From: Bacteroidales bacterium UBA1181
GTDB taxonomy: Bacteria > Bacteroidota > Bacteroidia > Bacteroidales > Paludibacteraceae
Length of the DNA stretch: 51,010 nt
Assembly (NCBI GenBank): GCA_002310215.1
Contig: DBYR01000004.1
Location: 66,438 to 117,447 of the forward strand
Direction: 5' to 3'
In this document: positions 17,275-26,508 of the stretch, one piece after another
Numbering within the stretch: the first letter of the stretch is position 1
Layout of the letters: every line of letters begins with the position of its first letter
Notes under the pieces: generated by a model
Seen by the model: the letters and a program-made list of their open reading frames with translations, nothing else
Told to the model about the DNA's origin: nothing
Database searches by the model: none
Translations under genes and position numbers: made by a program

Positions 17275-19026
17275 ATGTACAGGACAAGAACATGTGGAGA
17301 GTTGAATATAGCTGACGTGGACAAAATCGTCACACTGGCAGGGTGGGTACAGAAAGCCCGTAAAATGGGTGGCATGACTTTTGTCGATATCCGAGACCGT
17401 TACGGAATCACTCAAATCGTCTTTAACGAAGAAATCAACGCCGATTTATGCGGGAAAGCCAATAAATTGGGTAGGGAATGGGTAATCCAAGTGACAGGTA
17501 AGGTTGCGGAAAGAAGTAGCAAAAACAAAAACATACCAACCGGCGAGATTGAAATCATCGCCGAAAAACTTGAAATACTGAACTCTGCGGAAGTGCCGCC
17601 TTTCACCATAGAGGATAACACGGACGGTGGAGACGATCTCCGTATGCAATACAGATACCTGGATTTGAGGCGTGGATGCGTACGCTCCAATATTGAACTG
17701 AGACATAAAATCGCCTTCGAGGTGAGACGTTTCTTGGACGAACAACATTTCCTCGAAGTGGAAACACCCGTGTTGATTAAATCAACGCCAGAGGGTGCGA
17801 GAGATTTTGTCGTACCATCCAGAATGAATCCGGGTCAGTTCTACGCATTGCCTCAATCCCCACAGCAGTTCAAACAATTGCTGATGGTAGCAGGGTTCGA
17901 CAGATATTTCCAAATCGTAAAATGCTTTAGGGACGAGGATTTACGTGCCGACAGACAGCCTGAGTTCACACAGATAGACTGCGAAATGTCTTTCGTAGAA
18001 CAAGAAGACGTGCTAAACATCTTCGAGGCCATGATCAAACATATCTTCAAATATGTGAAGGGAATCGACTTCAAAGAGCCTTTCCCTCGCATGACATGGC
18101 ATGAATGTATGCGTCTTTACGGTTCTGACAAACCAGACATGCGCTTCGGCATGACATTCGTCGAACTGAAGGATTTGACGGAAGGCCATGGATTCAGTGT
18201 ATTCGACAACGCAAAAATTGTCGTAGGCATTTGTGCGGAAGGATGTGCCGAATACACACGCAAACAGTTGGATCAACTGACTGATTTCGTCAAAAAACCA
18301 CAAGTGGGCGCCAAAGGCCTTGTCTATGTGAAATACGAAAAAGACGGTTCCTTCAAATCCAGCGTGGATAAGTTCTATGCGAAAGAGGATTTGCAAAAAT
18401 GGGCAGAGCGCTTCAACGCAAAACCAGGCGATCTCATGCTGATTCTGTGCGGTGACGACGAAAATAAGACCCGCAAGCAGATGAACGAACTGAGACTTGA
18501 AATGGGCGAGCGTCTGGGTCTTCGCGACAAGAACAAATTCGCTCCGCTTTGGGTCATCGATTTCCCTCTCTTCGAATGGAGCGAGGAAGACCAACGCTTC
18601 TACGCAATGCACCATCCATTCACGAGTCCGAAAACAGAAGACATTCCTTACTTGGACAGCGATCCGGGACGTGTTCGCGCGAACGCTTACGACTTGGCGA
18701 TGAACGGAGTAGAGTTGGGTGGGGGGTCCATTCGTATCCACGACTCCCAATTGCAAAATAAAATGTTCCAATTGCTTGGATTCACGCCAGAAAAGGCAAT
18801 GGATCAGTTCGGTTGCCTGATAAACGCCTTCAAATACGGAGCGCCACCTCACGGAGGGTTAGCTTTCGGTTTGGACCGCGTCGTCTCCATGCTGGCAGGT
18901 CTGGATTCTATCCGTGACTGCATCGCATTCCCTAAAAACAATGCGGGAAGGGACGTGATGATCGACTCCCCTTCTTCTATAGATGAAGCCCAACTGAAGG
19001 AACTTAACCTCAAGGTAGAATTATAA
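17275..19026 (+). CDS. aspS: aspartyl-tRNA synthetase
   Basis: 583 residues, class II bacterial-type AspRS. N-terminal OB-fold anticodon-binding domain (VTLAGWVQKARKMGGMTFVD), motif 2 with FRDEDLRADRQPEFTQID, a bacterial insertion (GAD-like) domain in the middle, and motif 3 in GLAFGLDRVV near the C-terminus. The enzyme charges tRNA-Asp. A bacterial-length protein usually means discriminating or non-discriminating cannot be told by eye; asnS is also present in this window, so a discriminating enzyme is likely. It is followed by its own terminator. Confidence 0.98.
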   Translation: MYRTRTCGELNIADVDKIVTLAGWVQKARKMGGMTFVDIRDRYGITQIVFNEEINADLCGKANKLGREWVIQVTGKVAERSSKNKNIPTGEIEIIAEKLEILNSAEVPPFTIEDNTDGGDDLRMQYRYLDLRRGCVRSNIELRHKIAFEVRRFLDEQHFLEVETPVLIKSTPEGARDFVVPSRMNPGQFYALPQSPQQFKQLLMVAGFDRYFQIVKCFRDEDLRADRQPEFTQIDCEMSFVEQEDVLNIFEAMIKHIFKYVKGIDFKEPFPRMTWHECMRLYGSDKPDMRFGMTFVELKDLTEGHGFSVFDNAKIVVGICAEGCAEYTRKQLDQLTDFVKKPQVGAKGLVYVKYEKDGSFKSSVDKFYAKEDLQKWAERFNAKPGDLMLILCGDDENKTRKQMNELRLEMGERLGLRDKNKFAPLWVIDFPLFEWSEEDQRFYAMHHPFTSPKTEDIPYLDSDPGRVRANAYDLAMNGVELGGGSIRIHDSQLQNKMFQLLGFTPEKAMDQFGCLINAFKYGAPPHGGLAFGLDRVVSMLAGLDSIRDCIAFPKNNAGRDVMIDSPSSIDEAQLKELNLKVEL

Positions 19027-19061
19027 TATTTTCCATATATTCATAGTTTTATTATTTTACT

Positions 19062-19097
19062 GAGACACTGCTTCGTGAGAAACGGTGTCTTTTTTTT
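19062..19097 (+). terminator. terminator after aspS
   Basis: GACAC (19064-19068) pairs with GTGTC (19085-19089), followed by eight T. Confidence 0.75.
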
Positions 19098-19144
19098 GTG
19101 GATAACTAAAACGCCTTCAACTTAGGAAAATACAAAAACTTTAC

Positions 19145-19152
19145 TATCTTTG
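19145..19152 (+). promoter_or_regulatory. -7 promoter element (udp-tilS)
   Basis: TATCTTTG fits TAnnTTTG, 31 bp before the udp start and downstream of the aspS terminator. Confidence 0.65.
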
Positions 19153-19183
19153 GTAAGAAACGTAAAAAATAAAATAGGAGACC

Positions 19184-20056
19184 ATGTCAAACAGAGTAAT
19201 ACCACCATCCGAGCTGATAATCAACGAGGACGGATCTATTTTTCACCTTCACGTCAAACCAGAGCAATTGGCGGATACGGTGATTTTAGTCGGAGACCCG
19301 GCCAGAGTCAATATGGTCGCTTCGTTCTTCGACAGCATCGAGTGTGACGTCCAAAGCCGAGAATTCCATACAATCACAGGAACCCTCAAAGGAAAGAGAA
19401 TCTCCTGCGTCTCCCATGGTATCGGAACAGACAACATCGACATCGTCGTTACAGAGTTGGATGCGCTGAAAAACATAGATTTCCAGACAAGAAGCGTAAA
19501 GGAACACCACACCACACTGACAATGGTTAGAATCGGGACCTCTGGCGGACTGCAGGATTTCACGCCAGTAGGCTCTTACGTGGTCTCTAAGCGCTCTATC
19601 GGCTTCGATGGCATGCTTCGGTTCTACAACCTCCCGAAAGGCACTACAGACGAGGATTTTGAGTCCAAATTCTGCGAGCACACCCAATGGAACCCTAAGC
19701 TCTGTGTTCCTTACGTTGTTTCGGCAGACGAAGGCCTAATCGAACAAATCGGCAAAGACATGATCATGGGCGTCACCATCTCCGCACCGGGATTCTATGG
19801 TCCACAAGGGAGATACGTACGCGTTCCGTTAGCCGATCCTCAACTGAACGAGAAGATCATATCCTTCGACTACGAGGGAGAAAAAATAACAAATTTTGAA
19901 ATGGAGAGCTCCGCAGTGGCAGGCATGGCAAAATTATTGGGACACAAAGCCATGACGGTCTGTTGCATCATCGCCGGACGAGTCGACAAAAGCATGAACA
20001 CCACATACAAAGGATCGATGGAAGAGCTCGTTAAAACTGTGTTGGAAAGGATTTGA
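19184..20056 (+). CDS. udp: uridine phosphorylase / nucleoside phosphorylase
   Basis: 290 residues of the PNP/UDP phosphorylase family. Phosphate-binding GDPAR (near residue 38), RIGTSGGL, and the nucleoside-binding NFEMESSAVA are present. It cleaves a nucleoside with phosphate to base and ribose-1-phosphate in pyrimidine salvage; uridine is the likely substrate by resemblance to known Udp, but a broader specificity cannot be excluded. It lies 13 bp upstream of tilS, and both share one promoter. Confidence 0.9.
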   Translation: MSNRVIPPSELIINEDGSIFHLHVKPEQLADTVILVGDPARVNMVASFFDSIECDVQSREFHTITGTLKGKRISCVSHGIGTDNIDIVVTELDALKNIDFQTRSVKEHHTTLTMVRIGTSGGLQDFTPVGSYVVSKRSIGFDGMLRFYNLPKGTTDEDFESKFCEHTQWNPKLCVPYVVSADEGLIEQIGKDMIMGVTISAPGFYGPQGRYVRVPLADPQLNEKIISFDYEGEKITNFEMESSAVAGMAKLLGHKAMTVCCIIAGRVDKSMNTTYKGSMEELVKTVLERI

Positions 20057-20069
20057 AAGAAAAAGAAGA

Positions 20070-21380
20070 ATGGGTAAAATAGCAGAATGTTCCTTTGAAG
20101 AACTGATTCCCAAAGGGGCAAAAATAATAGTCGGATTGAGCGGTGGAGCTGACTCTATCACACTATTAGATTCGTTGCACAAAAAGGGTTACATGTGCAT
20201 TGCAGCACATTGCAACTTCCATATTCGCAACGAAGAGGCTAATCGTGATTCTAAATTTGCACATTCGCAAGCAAGTGTGCGAAAAATACCCTTCTATCAG
20301 ATAGATTTCAACACCAACGAATACGCATCCATCCAAGGGATCTCCACCGAAATGGCCGCACGAAACTTGCGGTACCAATGGTTCGCGGAACTAAAGATGA
20401 GGGAGAAGGCGGACTATATCGCTGTCGCCCATCATGCGGACGACAGCATCGAAACCTTCCTCATCAACCTTTCCAGGGGAACCGGACTGAAGGGATTGAG
20501 TGGCATAAAATTTCAGCAGGGGGATATCATCAGACCTCTGCTTCAATTCACCCGAAAAGAGATCCTGGAATACATTGAGGAACAACATTTAACGTATGTG
20601 GATGACTCCACCAACTTTGAGAACGTCTATTTGCGCAATAAGTTCAGGAACCAGGTCATTCCCTTATTGGAAGAGATCAATCCCTCTTTCCGCCAGAATA
20701 TGATGCAGACCATGTCACATCTGCGGGAAGCGGAGCTATTTGTCTCGCACCAATTATCCTCCATCACAAAACGTTCATTGGAAAATGGAAGATGGACCAT
20801 CTCGAAAGAGGAGGTATTTTCATCCCCAGACAGCCACTTCATACTATTCGAGACACTTAATCCGTTGGGATTTTCGAACGATGTGGTGAACGACCTGATC
20901 CATTTAGGGATGAACGGCACGGGTAAACATTTCTTTTCCGACCAATACGAATTGCGCTGCGAACGAAAAGAGTGGGAGATAGTCCCCATCCAAAAAAAGA
21001 GGGAAACCATTTACGAAATTAAGGGGCTCGAAGATGTCCAAAACTTGCCAATTCGGCTCAAAATAAGCTTGGTTCCAGCCGAAAAAATCACCTTTCAGAG
21101 GGATAATCGGAATTGTTATGTGGATTTTGACAAAATAGCCTTCCCATTAACGCTAAGAAACTGCAAATCAGGAGATTATTTTTATCCTTTCGGTATGAAA
21201 GGACGTAAGAAGACCAGTGATTTCTTTATCGACAACCACTATTCGCAGTCAAAAAAGGAGAATACGTGGGTTTTAACCACCTCGAACGACGAAATCATTT
21301 GGATTGTAGGAGCAAGGGCGGACAACAGATTTAGAATCGGGGCGTCAACCCAACAAGTCTATATCTTCACAATAGAATAA
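20070..21380 (+). CDS. tilS: tRNA(Ile)-lysidine synthase
   Basis: 436 residues. The PP-loop ATP-pyrophosphatase motif SGGADS (24-29) and the following HCNFHIRNEE, AVAHHADDSIETFLINLSRG and LRNKFRNQVIPLL segments are typical of TilS, followed by the C-terminal substrate-binding domain. It converts C34 of the tRNA-Ile(CAU) anticodon to lysidine, an essential modification. Located 13 bp after udp and convergent with the next gene, whose stop lies 4 bp away. Confidence 0.96.
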   Translation: MGKIAECSFEELIPKGAKIIVGLSGGADSITLLDSLHKKGYMCIAAHCNFHIRNEEANRDSKFAHSQASVRKIPFYQIDFNTNEYASIQGISTEMAARNLRYQWFAELKMREKADYIAVAHHADDSIETFLINLSRGTGLKGLSGIKFQQGDIIRPLLQFTRKEILEYIEEQHLTYVDDSTNFENVYLRNKFRNQVIPLLEEINPSFRQNMMQTMSHLREAELFVSHQLSSITKRSLENGRWTISKEEVFSSPDSHFILFETLNPLGFSNDVVNDLIHLGMNGTGKHFFSDQYELRCERKEWEIVPIQKKRETIYEIKGLEDVQNLPIRLKISLVPAEKITFQRDNRNCYVDFDKIAFPLTLRNCKSGDYFYPFGMKGRKKTSDFFIDNHYSQSKKENTWVLTTSNDEIIWIVGARADNRFRIGASTQQVYIFTIE

Positions 21381-21384
21381 TCCT

Positions 21385-21858
21385 TTATCTTTTCCTCACC
21401 GCCACCTCTTTTTTTATCTTCTCAATCCATTCGCCGAAACGAATGAAGATATTTTTAGGATAGGTATCATACGGTTTATCTTGCACGGGAGCGACATAGG
21501 AGAAAGCGTTGCCGGACTTCACCTGAAGATAGATAGTGGTCCAATCCGGCACACCTCCCAAATTGCGGTCGTCTATAAAGAGATGAGCGTTCACCTTATG
21601 GGAAAGAGAAGGAATAGAGTCGGGCAGCCCCTCCTCCCAATAATGCGTGTTCACGGCGTCAAACACCAAACCACGTTCCTCGCACCACCGCAACGCATCC
21701 TCCAAATATGCGCCATCCCTAACCGTCCAAAGAATCAGCACATGATGCTCCTCCTCCCTGAATTTCTTAAGGACATCCACCGCGAAAGGACGCTCTTCCC
21801 CTATTTCAGGGAAACGATCCTCGACTATCGTTCCGTCAAAATCCACCGCTATTCGCAT
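21385..21858 (-). CDS. HAD-like hydrolase (BT0820-type)
   Basis: 157 residues. The N-terminal VDFDGTI (Asp6, Asp8) is HAD motif I, and LILWTVRDG carries motif II. FIDDRN has motif IV-like acids. The short cap and overall sequence resemble BT0820-like small HAD phosphatases of Bacteroides; the substrate is unknown. It overlaps the upstream membrane-protein gene by 10 bp, indicating translational coupling in a recR operon. Confidence 0.8.
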   Translation of the reverse strand: MRIAVDFDGTIVEDRFPEIGEERPFAVDVLKKFREEEHHVLILWTVRDGAYLEDALRWCEERGLVFDAVNTHYWEEGLPDSIPSLSHKVNAHLFIDDRNLGGVPDWTTIYLQVKSGNAFSYVAPVQDKPYDTYPKNIFIRFGEWIEKIKKEVAVRKR

Positions 21859-22319
21859 GTTTTTTCCTCCCTATCATTCCTCAGCAAATAAGACAAGTCG
21901 TTCCTATTGGGTCTACAAAAGAAGACGAGGAAAACCAGGCATATCACCACACAAAGGAAGCCAGACTGAGAACCGAAGACCACAAAAGCGATGAAATTCA
22001 ACGTCAAGGCCAACAAGACGACCCCAATACGCAACAAGAACCACTTGACGATATGACGGATCATCCGCCGCTCGTCCGTCTCTTTCGGCAACTTATCCCG
22101 CGTATACACATGGTACAACTTCAGAGATATGGGTATTCCCAAAAGCATGGTAAGGATAGCGATGGATTCTCCAATCGTCCTGTCCGACTGATCTGTCACC
22201 ACCGACACGCCATAACACGAGTAAAAAGCTGCGGCAACAGCTACTATCACTATACCGACAATGATCCAAAACGTAACTGTCAATTTTTTTATCCAATCCA
22301 TTTCCATGGCATCAAACAT
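21849..22319 (-). CDS. small integral membrane protein, unknown
   Basis: 156 residues with about four hydrophobic helices: WIIVGIVIVAVAAAFY, a second in IAILTMLLGIPISL, and two late ones around VVLLALTLNFIAFVVFG and FLCVVICLVFLVFF. A charged segment (RDKLPKETDERRMIRH) separates the pairs. No known domain recognised. It starts 9 bp after the recR stop and overlaps the following HAD gene by 10 bp, so it is part of the recR operon. Confidence 0.75.
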   Translation of the reverse strand: MFDAMEMDWIKKLTVTFWIIVGIVIVAVAAAFYSCYGVSVVTDQSDRTIGESIAILTMLLGIPISLKLYHVYTRDKLPKETDERRMIRHIVKWFLLRIGVVLLALTLNFIAFVVFGSQSGFLCVVICLVFLVFFCRPNRNDLSYLLRNDREEKTCE

Positions 22320-22328
22320 TAAGAATTA

Positions 22329-22940
22329 TCACATTTTATAGGGCGTACGGTTAAGGATGGAACGTCCCAATGTCACCTCATCCGCATATTCCAACTCATC
22401 ACCGATGGAGACTCCCCTGGCTATCGTAGTGATGTCCACCTCATACTTGGAAAGCTTCTTATAGAGGTAGAAATTGGTCGTGTCTCCCTCCATCGTCGGA
22501 CTCAAAGCCAAAATCACCTCCTTCACACCGCCCGCATCCAATCTGCCGATTAATTCATCAATCGCCAAATCAGACGGACCAATACCATCCACTGGAGAAA
22601 TAACACCACCGAGCACATGATATAAGCCATGGAATTGCTGGGTATTCTCTATCGAAATCACCTCGTTAATGTTCTCAACAACGCAGATCTGCGAAGCGTC
22701 CCGCCGTTCGTCCGCACAAATACCACAAATTTCAGCATCCGAAATGTTATGGCAAACCTTGCAGTAATGGATTCCGTTACGCAAAGCAATAAACGCATTG
22801 CCGAACTGCTCCACATCCTCACGGCTTTGTCGCAGTAAGTGGAGCACCAGTCTAAGTGCGGTCTTCTTCCCGATGCCAGGCAATTTAGAAAACTCTTTCA
22901 CCGCATCATCCAATAGAACCGAAGAGCAAGGATTATCCAT
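22329..22940 (-). CDS. recR: recombination mediator protein RecR
   Basis: 203 residues, standard length. N-terminal helix-hairpin-helix with LPGIGKKTALRL, a four-Cys zinc finger (C60, C63, C72, C75), a Toprim domain beginning ICVVENINEV, and the C-terminal Walker-B-like ITTIARGVSIGDELEYADEVTL. With RecO and RecF it loads RecA at single-strand gaps. It is the first gene of a three-gene minus-strand operon with a membrane protein and a HAD protein. Confidence 0.97.
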   Translation of the reverse strand: MDNPCSSVLLDDAVKEFSKLPGIGKKTALRLVLHLLRQSREDVEQFGNAFIALRNGIHYCKVCHNISDAEICGICADERRDASQICVVENINEVISIENTQQFHGLYHVLGGVISPVDGIGPSDLAIDELIGRLDAGGVKEVILALSPTMEGDTTNFYLYKKLSKYEVDITTIARGVSIGDELEYADEVTLGRSILNRTPYKM

Positions 22941-22970
22941 TAACCGTTATCTGACTTAATAAACAATGTA

Positions 22971-22978
22971 CAAATTTA
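22971..22978 (-). promoter_or_regulatory. -7 promoter element (recR operon)
   Basis: Minus-strand TAAATTTG fits TAnnTTTG, about 30 bp upstream of recR. Confidence 0.5.
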
Positions 22979-23134
22979 TAAAAAATAGGGGTATGTCCTA
23001 AAAATATTTAACTCCACGAGAATCGAATATTTGCAGTCATTCGTAATTCTCACGGCAAAAATCCAAATTTTAAAAATAGGGGAAGATTACGCCCGAAATA
23101 TAAAAATTAATGAAATAATGTACAATCATAAGAA

Positions 23135-23960
23135 TTTACAAACGTAAACATGAATATTTACAATTACACACGTTACAAATGTAAAATTTAGTAAAATTAT
23201 GGTATTACACTCATGTAAATATCGTGTTTTTACATTATCCGCAAAAGATAACGAGTACAATTGTAAAATTTTACAAATGCGCAATTTTAATTTTAAATCA
23301 TGAAAAATATAACGAAAAATAAACTACATTACACATTGTATATTAACGAATTAAATATAAAAAAGCAAACTATTACTTTAAAAATAGTCGAAAACAAACA
23401 GACGATAACGAAAAACACATACTATTTAATCATTTAATACAGATATAAATAAATATAAACAACTAAATATGAATATTTTACATTGTTAAAGTAAAAATAA
23501 AACTTTAAGAATATAAACAGAGGCGGAAGGATATCAACACCAAAGGCATTGATATCAAAGCATTAAATATTATTTAAGAAGCTTACGGATGAGCTTTTCA
23601 TGAGACTGAGGGCGCATTCCTTGCCTTTAAATGGATTATCACCTCCATACGGTAGATTTCACTGCCAAATTTGATCTGAGAATCGATATACATCCGTAAA
23701 GAGAGTATAACATCTAAAAATCAACGCACGTGAAGTTAAAATCGACGAGAACATCCCCCAGAACAAACCAAATACACACAATACATCCATTATTTAGATT
23801 CATAACTTTAATCCGCTCATTTATAAATGCAAAATATGGTTACACAGATGTAAATGTATAGTATTCGATTTTACAAATGTATTTTACAAAATTCACATAC
23901 TATGTTACATTTGTAAAGAAAAAATATATTACATTTGTAAATCGAACATTTTACAAAATA
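23135..23960. promoter_or_regulatory. cluster of TTACA-N2-TGTAA operator-like palindromes
   Basis: Perfect 12-bp palindrome-like sites occur at 23173-23184 (TTACAAATGTAA), 23905-23916 and 23929-23940 (both TTACATTTGTAA, 24 bp apart). One-mismatch or spaced variants occur at 23136-23147, 23205-23218, 23255-23266, 23329-23340, 23478-23489, 23840-23853 and 23871-23882, with half-sites such as TTTTACAAA at 23269, 23883 and 23950. The last sites lie within 60 bp of the XRE gene start and would cover its promoter. The simplest reading is an autoregulatory operator array for that regulator (inference). AT richness raises the chance of half-sites, but not easily of three perfect full sites. Confidence 0.55.
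23515..23770. other. less AT-rich island within the intergenic region, small frames only
   Basis: Base composition is visibly less AT-rich than the flanks. I see only small frames: plus-strand 23631-23699 (22 codons, starts MDYHLHTVDF) and minus-strand 23570-23617 (15 codons, MRPQSHEKLIRKLLK, preceded by AGGCAAGGA). It could be a small-peptide gene, an RNA gene or a gene remnant. I cannot decide. Confidence 0.25.
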
Positions 23961-23963
23961 AAA

Positions 23964-24560
23964 ATGAATAATCGCATTGCTGAAATCATAAAAATGGAGA
24001 ATTTGACCAATTCTCAGTTTGCGCAATTAGTCGGAATACAACCTTCGGCTGTAACTCACCTACTCAGCGGTAGAAATGAGCCCAGCATACAGGTTACGAA
24101 GAAGATTCTTGACACTTTTCGAGGAATTAATCCAGAATGGTTTCTTTTCGGCGTAGGCGATATGTACCGAAAAGCACCGGAACAAACTGAAAACAAGCAA
24201 GATACGCCCAAAAAGGCGCCAAGTTATCCTTATCAGCAGTCGTTATTTCCTGAGATTCCGATACCTCCACAGGAATTTGGCAAGGAAAACGAGTTAAGTG
24301 CGAAAGAAGAATCAGAGGAAAATTTAGGGAATCAACCAACGTACGCACAGAACATGCCCCAACAAGAAAATTATCCTCAGAGCGGAATAAACAACAGCCA
24401 TTCACAGCCTGCGGCGACATCTGCTCCGGTAAGTCACCCTTACGAAGAAAAAAGGGAGAAACCGGAACCTACTCCGGTCGCTCCCCGTATCGTGAAAAAA
24501 ATCATCGTATTCTATTCGGACAACACCTACGAAGAATACGGTGCTCAATTAAACAACTAA
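23964..24560 (+). CDS. XRE-family helix-turn-helix regulator
   Basis: 198 residues. The N-terminal 65 residues form a Cro/CI-type HTH: IAEIIKMENLTNSQFAQLVG, then IQPSAVTHLLSGRNEPS as the recognition helix region, then INPEWFLFGVGDMYR, a signature common in Bacteroidales XRE proteins. A Pro/Gln/Glu-rich, probably disordered linker (about 70-165) leads to a short C-terminal motif, RIVKKIIVFYSDNTYEEY. The frame is open 29 codons upstream, but that part is AT-rich promoter DNA carrying two operator-like palindromes, so I start at the ATG at 23964. Likely binds the nearby TTACA-N2-TGTAA sites. Its stop codon directly abuts the stop of dnaJ on the other strand. Confidence 0.85.
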   Translation: MNNRIAEIIKMENLTNSQFAQLVGIQPSAVTHLLSGRNEPSIQVTKKILDTFRGINPEWFLFGVGDMYRKAPEQTENKQDTPKKAPSYPYQQSLFPEIPIPPQEFGKENELSAKEESEENLGNQPTYAQNMPQQENYPQSGINNSHSQPAATSAPVSHPYEEKREKPEPTPVAPRIVKKIIVFYSDNTYEEYGAQLNN

Positions 24561-25724
24561 TCAGTTGAACATACTTTTAAACCTGGACAAGAAATTTCTC
24601 TTCGCACTTTCCGTCGGAACCATGTTGTCCGACTTATCCAACTCCTCGAAAATCTTCTTCTCCTCCTTGGAGAGGTGTTCAGGAATATAGACCCCGATAT
24701 TAACCAACAGGTCACCATTGCCATACCCATTCACGGAAGGCAATCCCTTCCCTTTCAGGCGCAAAACCTTACCTGGCTGCGTACCCGCCTCGATCTTCAC
24801 CTTCACTTTTGAATCCACTGAAGGAATCTCCGCCGTACCACCGTTCACCAGCATCGGTACAGAGAACAGAGCGTTGTAAATAAGGTCGTTTTCGTCGCGT
24901 ATAAGCTCATTATCCGGCTCTTCCTCTATCACTACCTGTAAATCCCCGTCAATGCCTCCATTTCGAGCCGCATTGCCTTTCCCCTTCACGCTGAAGTACA
25001 TTCCATCCGCCACACCGGCAGGTATCTTCACAGGGATGATCTCCTCCGCCTGGACAATGCCCGTTCCGCCACAATGCTTACATTTCTTCGTGATCGTCGT
25101 ACCCATACCATTACAGTTAGGGCATTCCGACTGAACCTGCATGGCACCGAAAAGAGAGTTGGTGACACGATTCACCACGCCAGCGCCACCACATGTGGAG
25201 CATTTAACGACAGAATTGCTGTCTTCCGCACCGCTACCATTACATGCGGCACACTTGACATATCGTTTCACCTTCAGTTTCTTTTCCACGCCAGAAGCGA
25301 CCTCTTTGAGGGTGACTTTCACACGGACACGCAAATCTGATCCCTTGCGAACACGCTGACCACCGCCACCGCCGCCGAAGCCGCCGAAACCGCTAAATCC
25401 GCCACCGAAATGGCCGCCAAATATATTTCCGAACTGAGCGAAGATATCCTCCATGGACATGCCGCCGCCGTCGAAACCGCCGCCACCGCCGCCGAAGCCA
25501 TCCAAACCAGCATGACCGAAGCGGTCGTAACGGGCACGTTTGTCGGCGTTACTAAGAACATCATACGCCTCAGCAGCCTCCTTGAACTTCTCCTCCGCAC
25601 TCTTATCGCCCGGGTTCTTGTCCGGATGATACTGAATGGCCAACTTACGGTAAGCCTTCTTTATCTCGTCGGCAGAAGCATCCTTGGAAACTCCTAACAC
25701 CTCATAGTAATCTCTCTTTGCCAT
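24561..25724 (-). CDS. dnaJ: chaperone protein DnaJ
   Basis: 387 residues, full-length type I DnaJ. J domain with YHPDKNPGD, a long Gly/Phe-rich linker (about 75-120), and four CxxCxGxG zinc-binding repeats (CAACNGSG, CSTCGGAG, CPNCNGMG, CKHCGGTG), then the peptide-binding C-terminal domains. It delivers unfolded proteins to DnaK and stimulates its ATPase. It lies 11 bp downstream of grpE in the same operon; dnaK is not in this window. Confidence 0.98.
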   Translation of the reverse strand: MAKRDYYEVLGVSKDASADEIKKAYRKLAIQYHPDKNPGDKSAEEKFKEAAEAYDVLSNADKRARYDRFGHAGLDGFGGGGGGFDGGGMSMEDIFAQFGNIFGGHFGGGFSGFGGFGGGGGGQRVRKGSDLRVRVKVTLKEVASGVEKKLKVKRYVKCAACNGSGAEDSNSVVKCSTCGGAGVVNRVTNSLFGAMQVQSECPNCNGMGTTITKKCKHCGGTGIVQAEEIIPVKIPAGVADGMYFSVKGKGNAARNGGIDGDLQVVIEEEPDNELIRDENDLIYNALFSVPMLVNGGTAEIPSVDSKVKVKIEAGTQPGKVLRLKGKGLPSVNGYGNGDLLVNIGVYIPEHLSKEEKKIFEELDKSDNMVPTESAKRNFLSRFKSMFN

Positions 25725-25735
25725 AACCTAAAATA

Positions 25736-26353
25736 TTATTGTCCCACAACAACTTTAGCAAAACGGAGCACCTTGTCCTTCAACATATACCCCTTCTGCG
25801 TGCAGTCGACAACCTTGCCCTTCAGATCATCTGACGGAGCAGGAATCATCGTGATAGCCTCATGGAAATCAACATTGAAATCAGCACCTTGCGTCTCGAT
25901 CGGAGTGACACCATTCTGAGCCAGAAAAGCATTGAACTTGTTGTATATCAGATCGACACCCTCCTTTACAGAAGAGACCTCCGTAGCGTTCTCCATGGCC
26001 TTCATCGCGCGTTCGAAATCATCCACAAGCGGAAGCATATTCGCAAAAATGCCCTCTCCCGCGGATTTAATCAGCTCCGCACGAGCCTTCATGGACTGCT
26101 TCTTGTAGTTCTCAAAGTCCGCATAGAGGTGAATGTACTCGTCGTGTAACTTGGCGCACTTCTCCTCCAACTCTTTCACCTTGTCCTCCTCGGAGCCCGA
26201 TTCAGATGCGGTGTTCCCAGCATCGGCCGTCGCTGACCCAGCGGATTCCGCATTCGCAGTCTCTTCCGCCTGATTAGCCATCGTCTCCTCAGCCTTTACT
26301 TCTTCGTTCTCAATCGGCTGTGATTGATTGTCCATTGTTGTATTCTCTTCCAT
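25736..26353 (-). CDS. grpE: nucleotide exchange factor GrpE
   Basis: 205 residues. A long acidic, Glu/Ala-rich N-terminus (about 1-65), a coiled-coil stretch (KVKELEEKCAKLHDEYIHLY), the family core YADFENYKKQS, and the beta-domain with VDFHEAITMI and GYMLKDKVLRFAKVVV. It promotes ADP/ATP exchange on DnaK. First gene of the grpE-dnaJ operon. A -7-like TATGTTTA lies on the minus strand at 26380-26387. I found no CIRCE element. Confidence 0.97.
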   Translation of the reverse strand: MEENTTMDNQSQPIENEEVKAEETMANQAEETANAESAGSATADAGNTASESGSEEDKVKELEEKCAKLHDEYIHLYADFENYKKQSMKARAELIKSAGEGIFANMLPLVDDFERAMKAMENATEVSSVKEGVDLIYNKFNAFLAQNGVTPIETQGADFNVDFHEAITMIPAPSDDLKGKVVDCTQKGYMLKDKVLRFAKVVVGQ

Positions 26354-26508
26354 CGTATATTAAATTTTCATTATTAGCGTAAACATATAGTGACTCATAA
26401 ATAACCTATCAAAAAATTTGCCACCCCATCATTCCTCCTCAAAAAGTGACAGAATGGCACAATCACGAACGGTTTGTCACACATCGGACTGGCATCCATG
26501 ACAAAAAA

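Noticed and set aside
23877..23963. Upstream 29-codon extension of the XRE gene
   Set aside because: It is AT-rich promoter DNA carrying operator-like palindromes, and the HTH fold begins at the ATG at 23964.
26354..26508. CIRCE/HrcA operator before grpE
   Set aside because: No TTAGCACTC-N9-GAGTGCTAA-like sequence was found.
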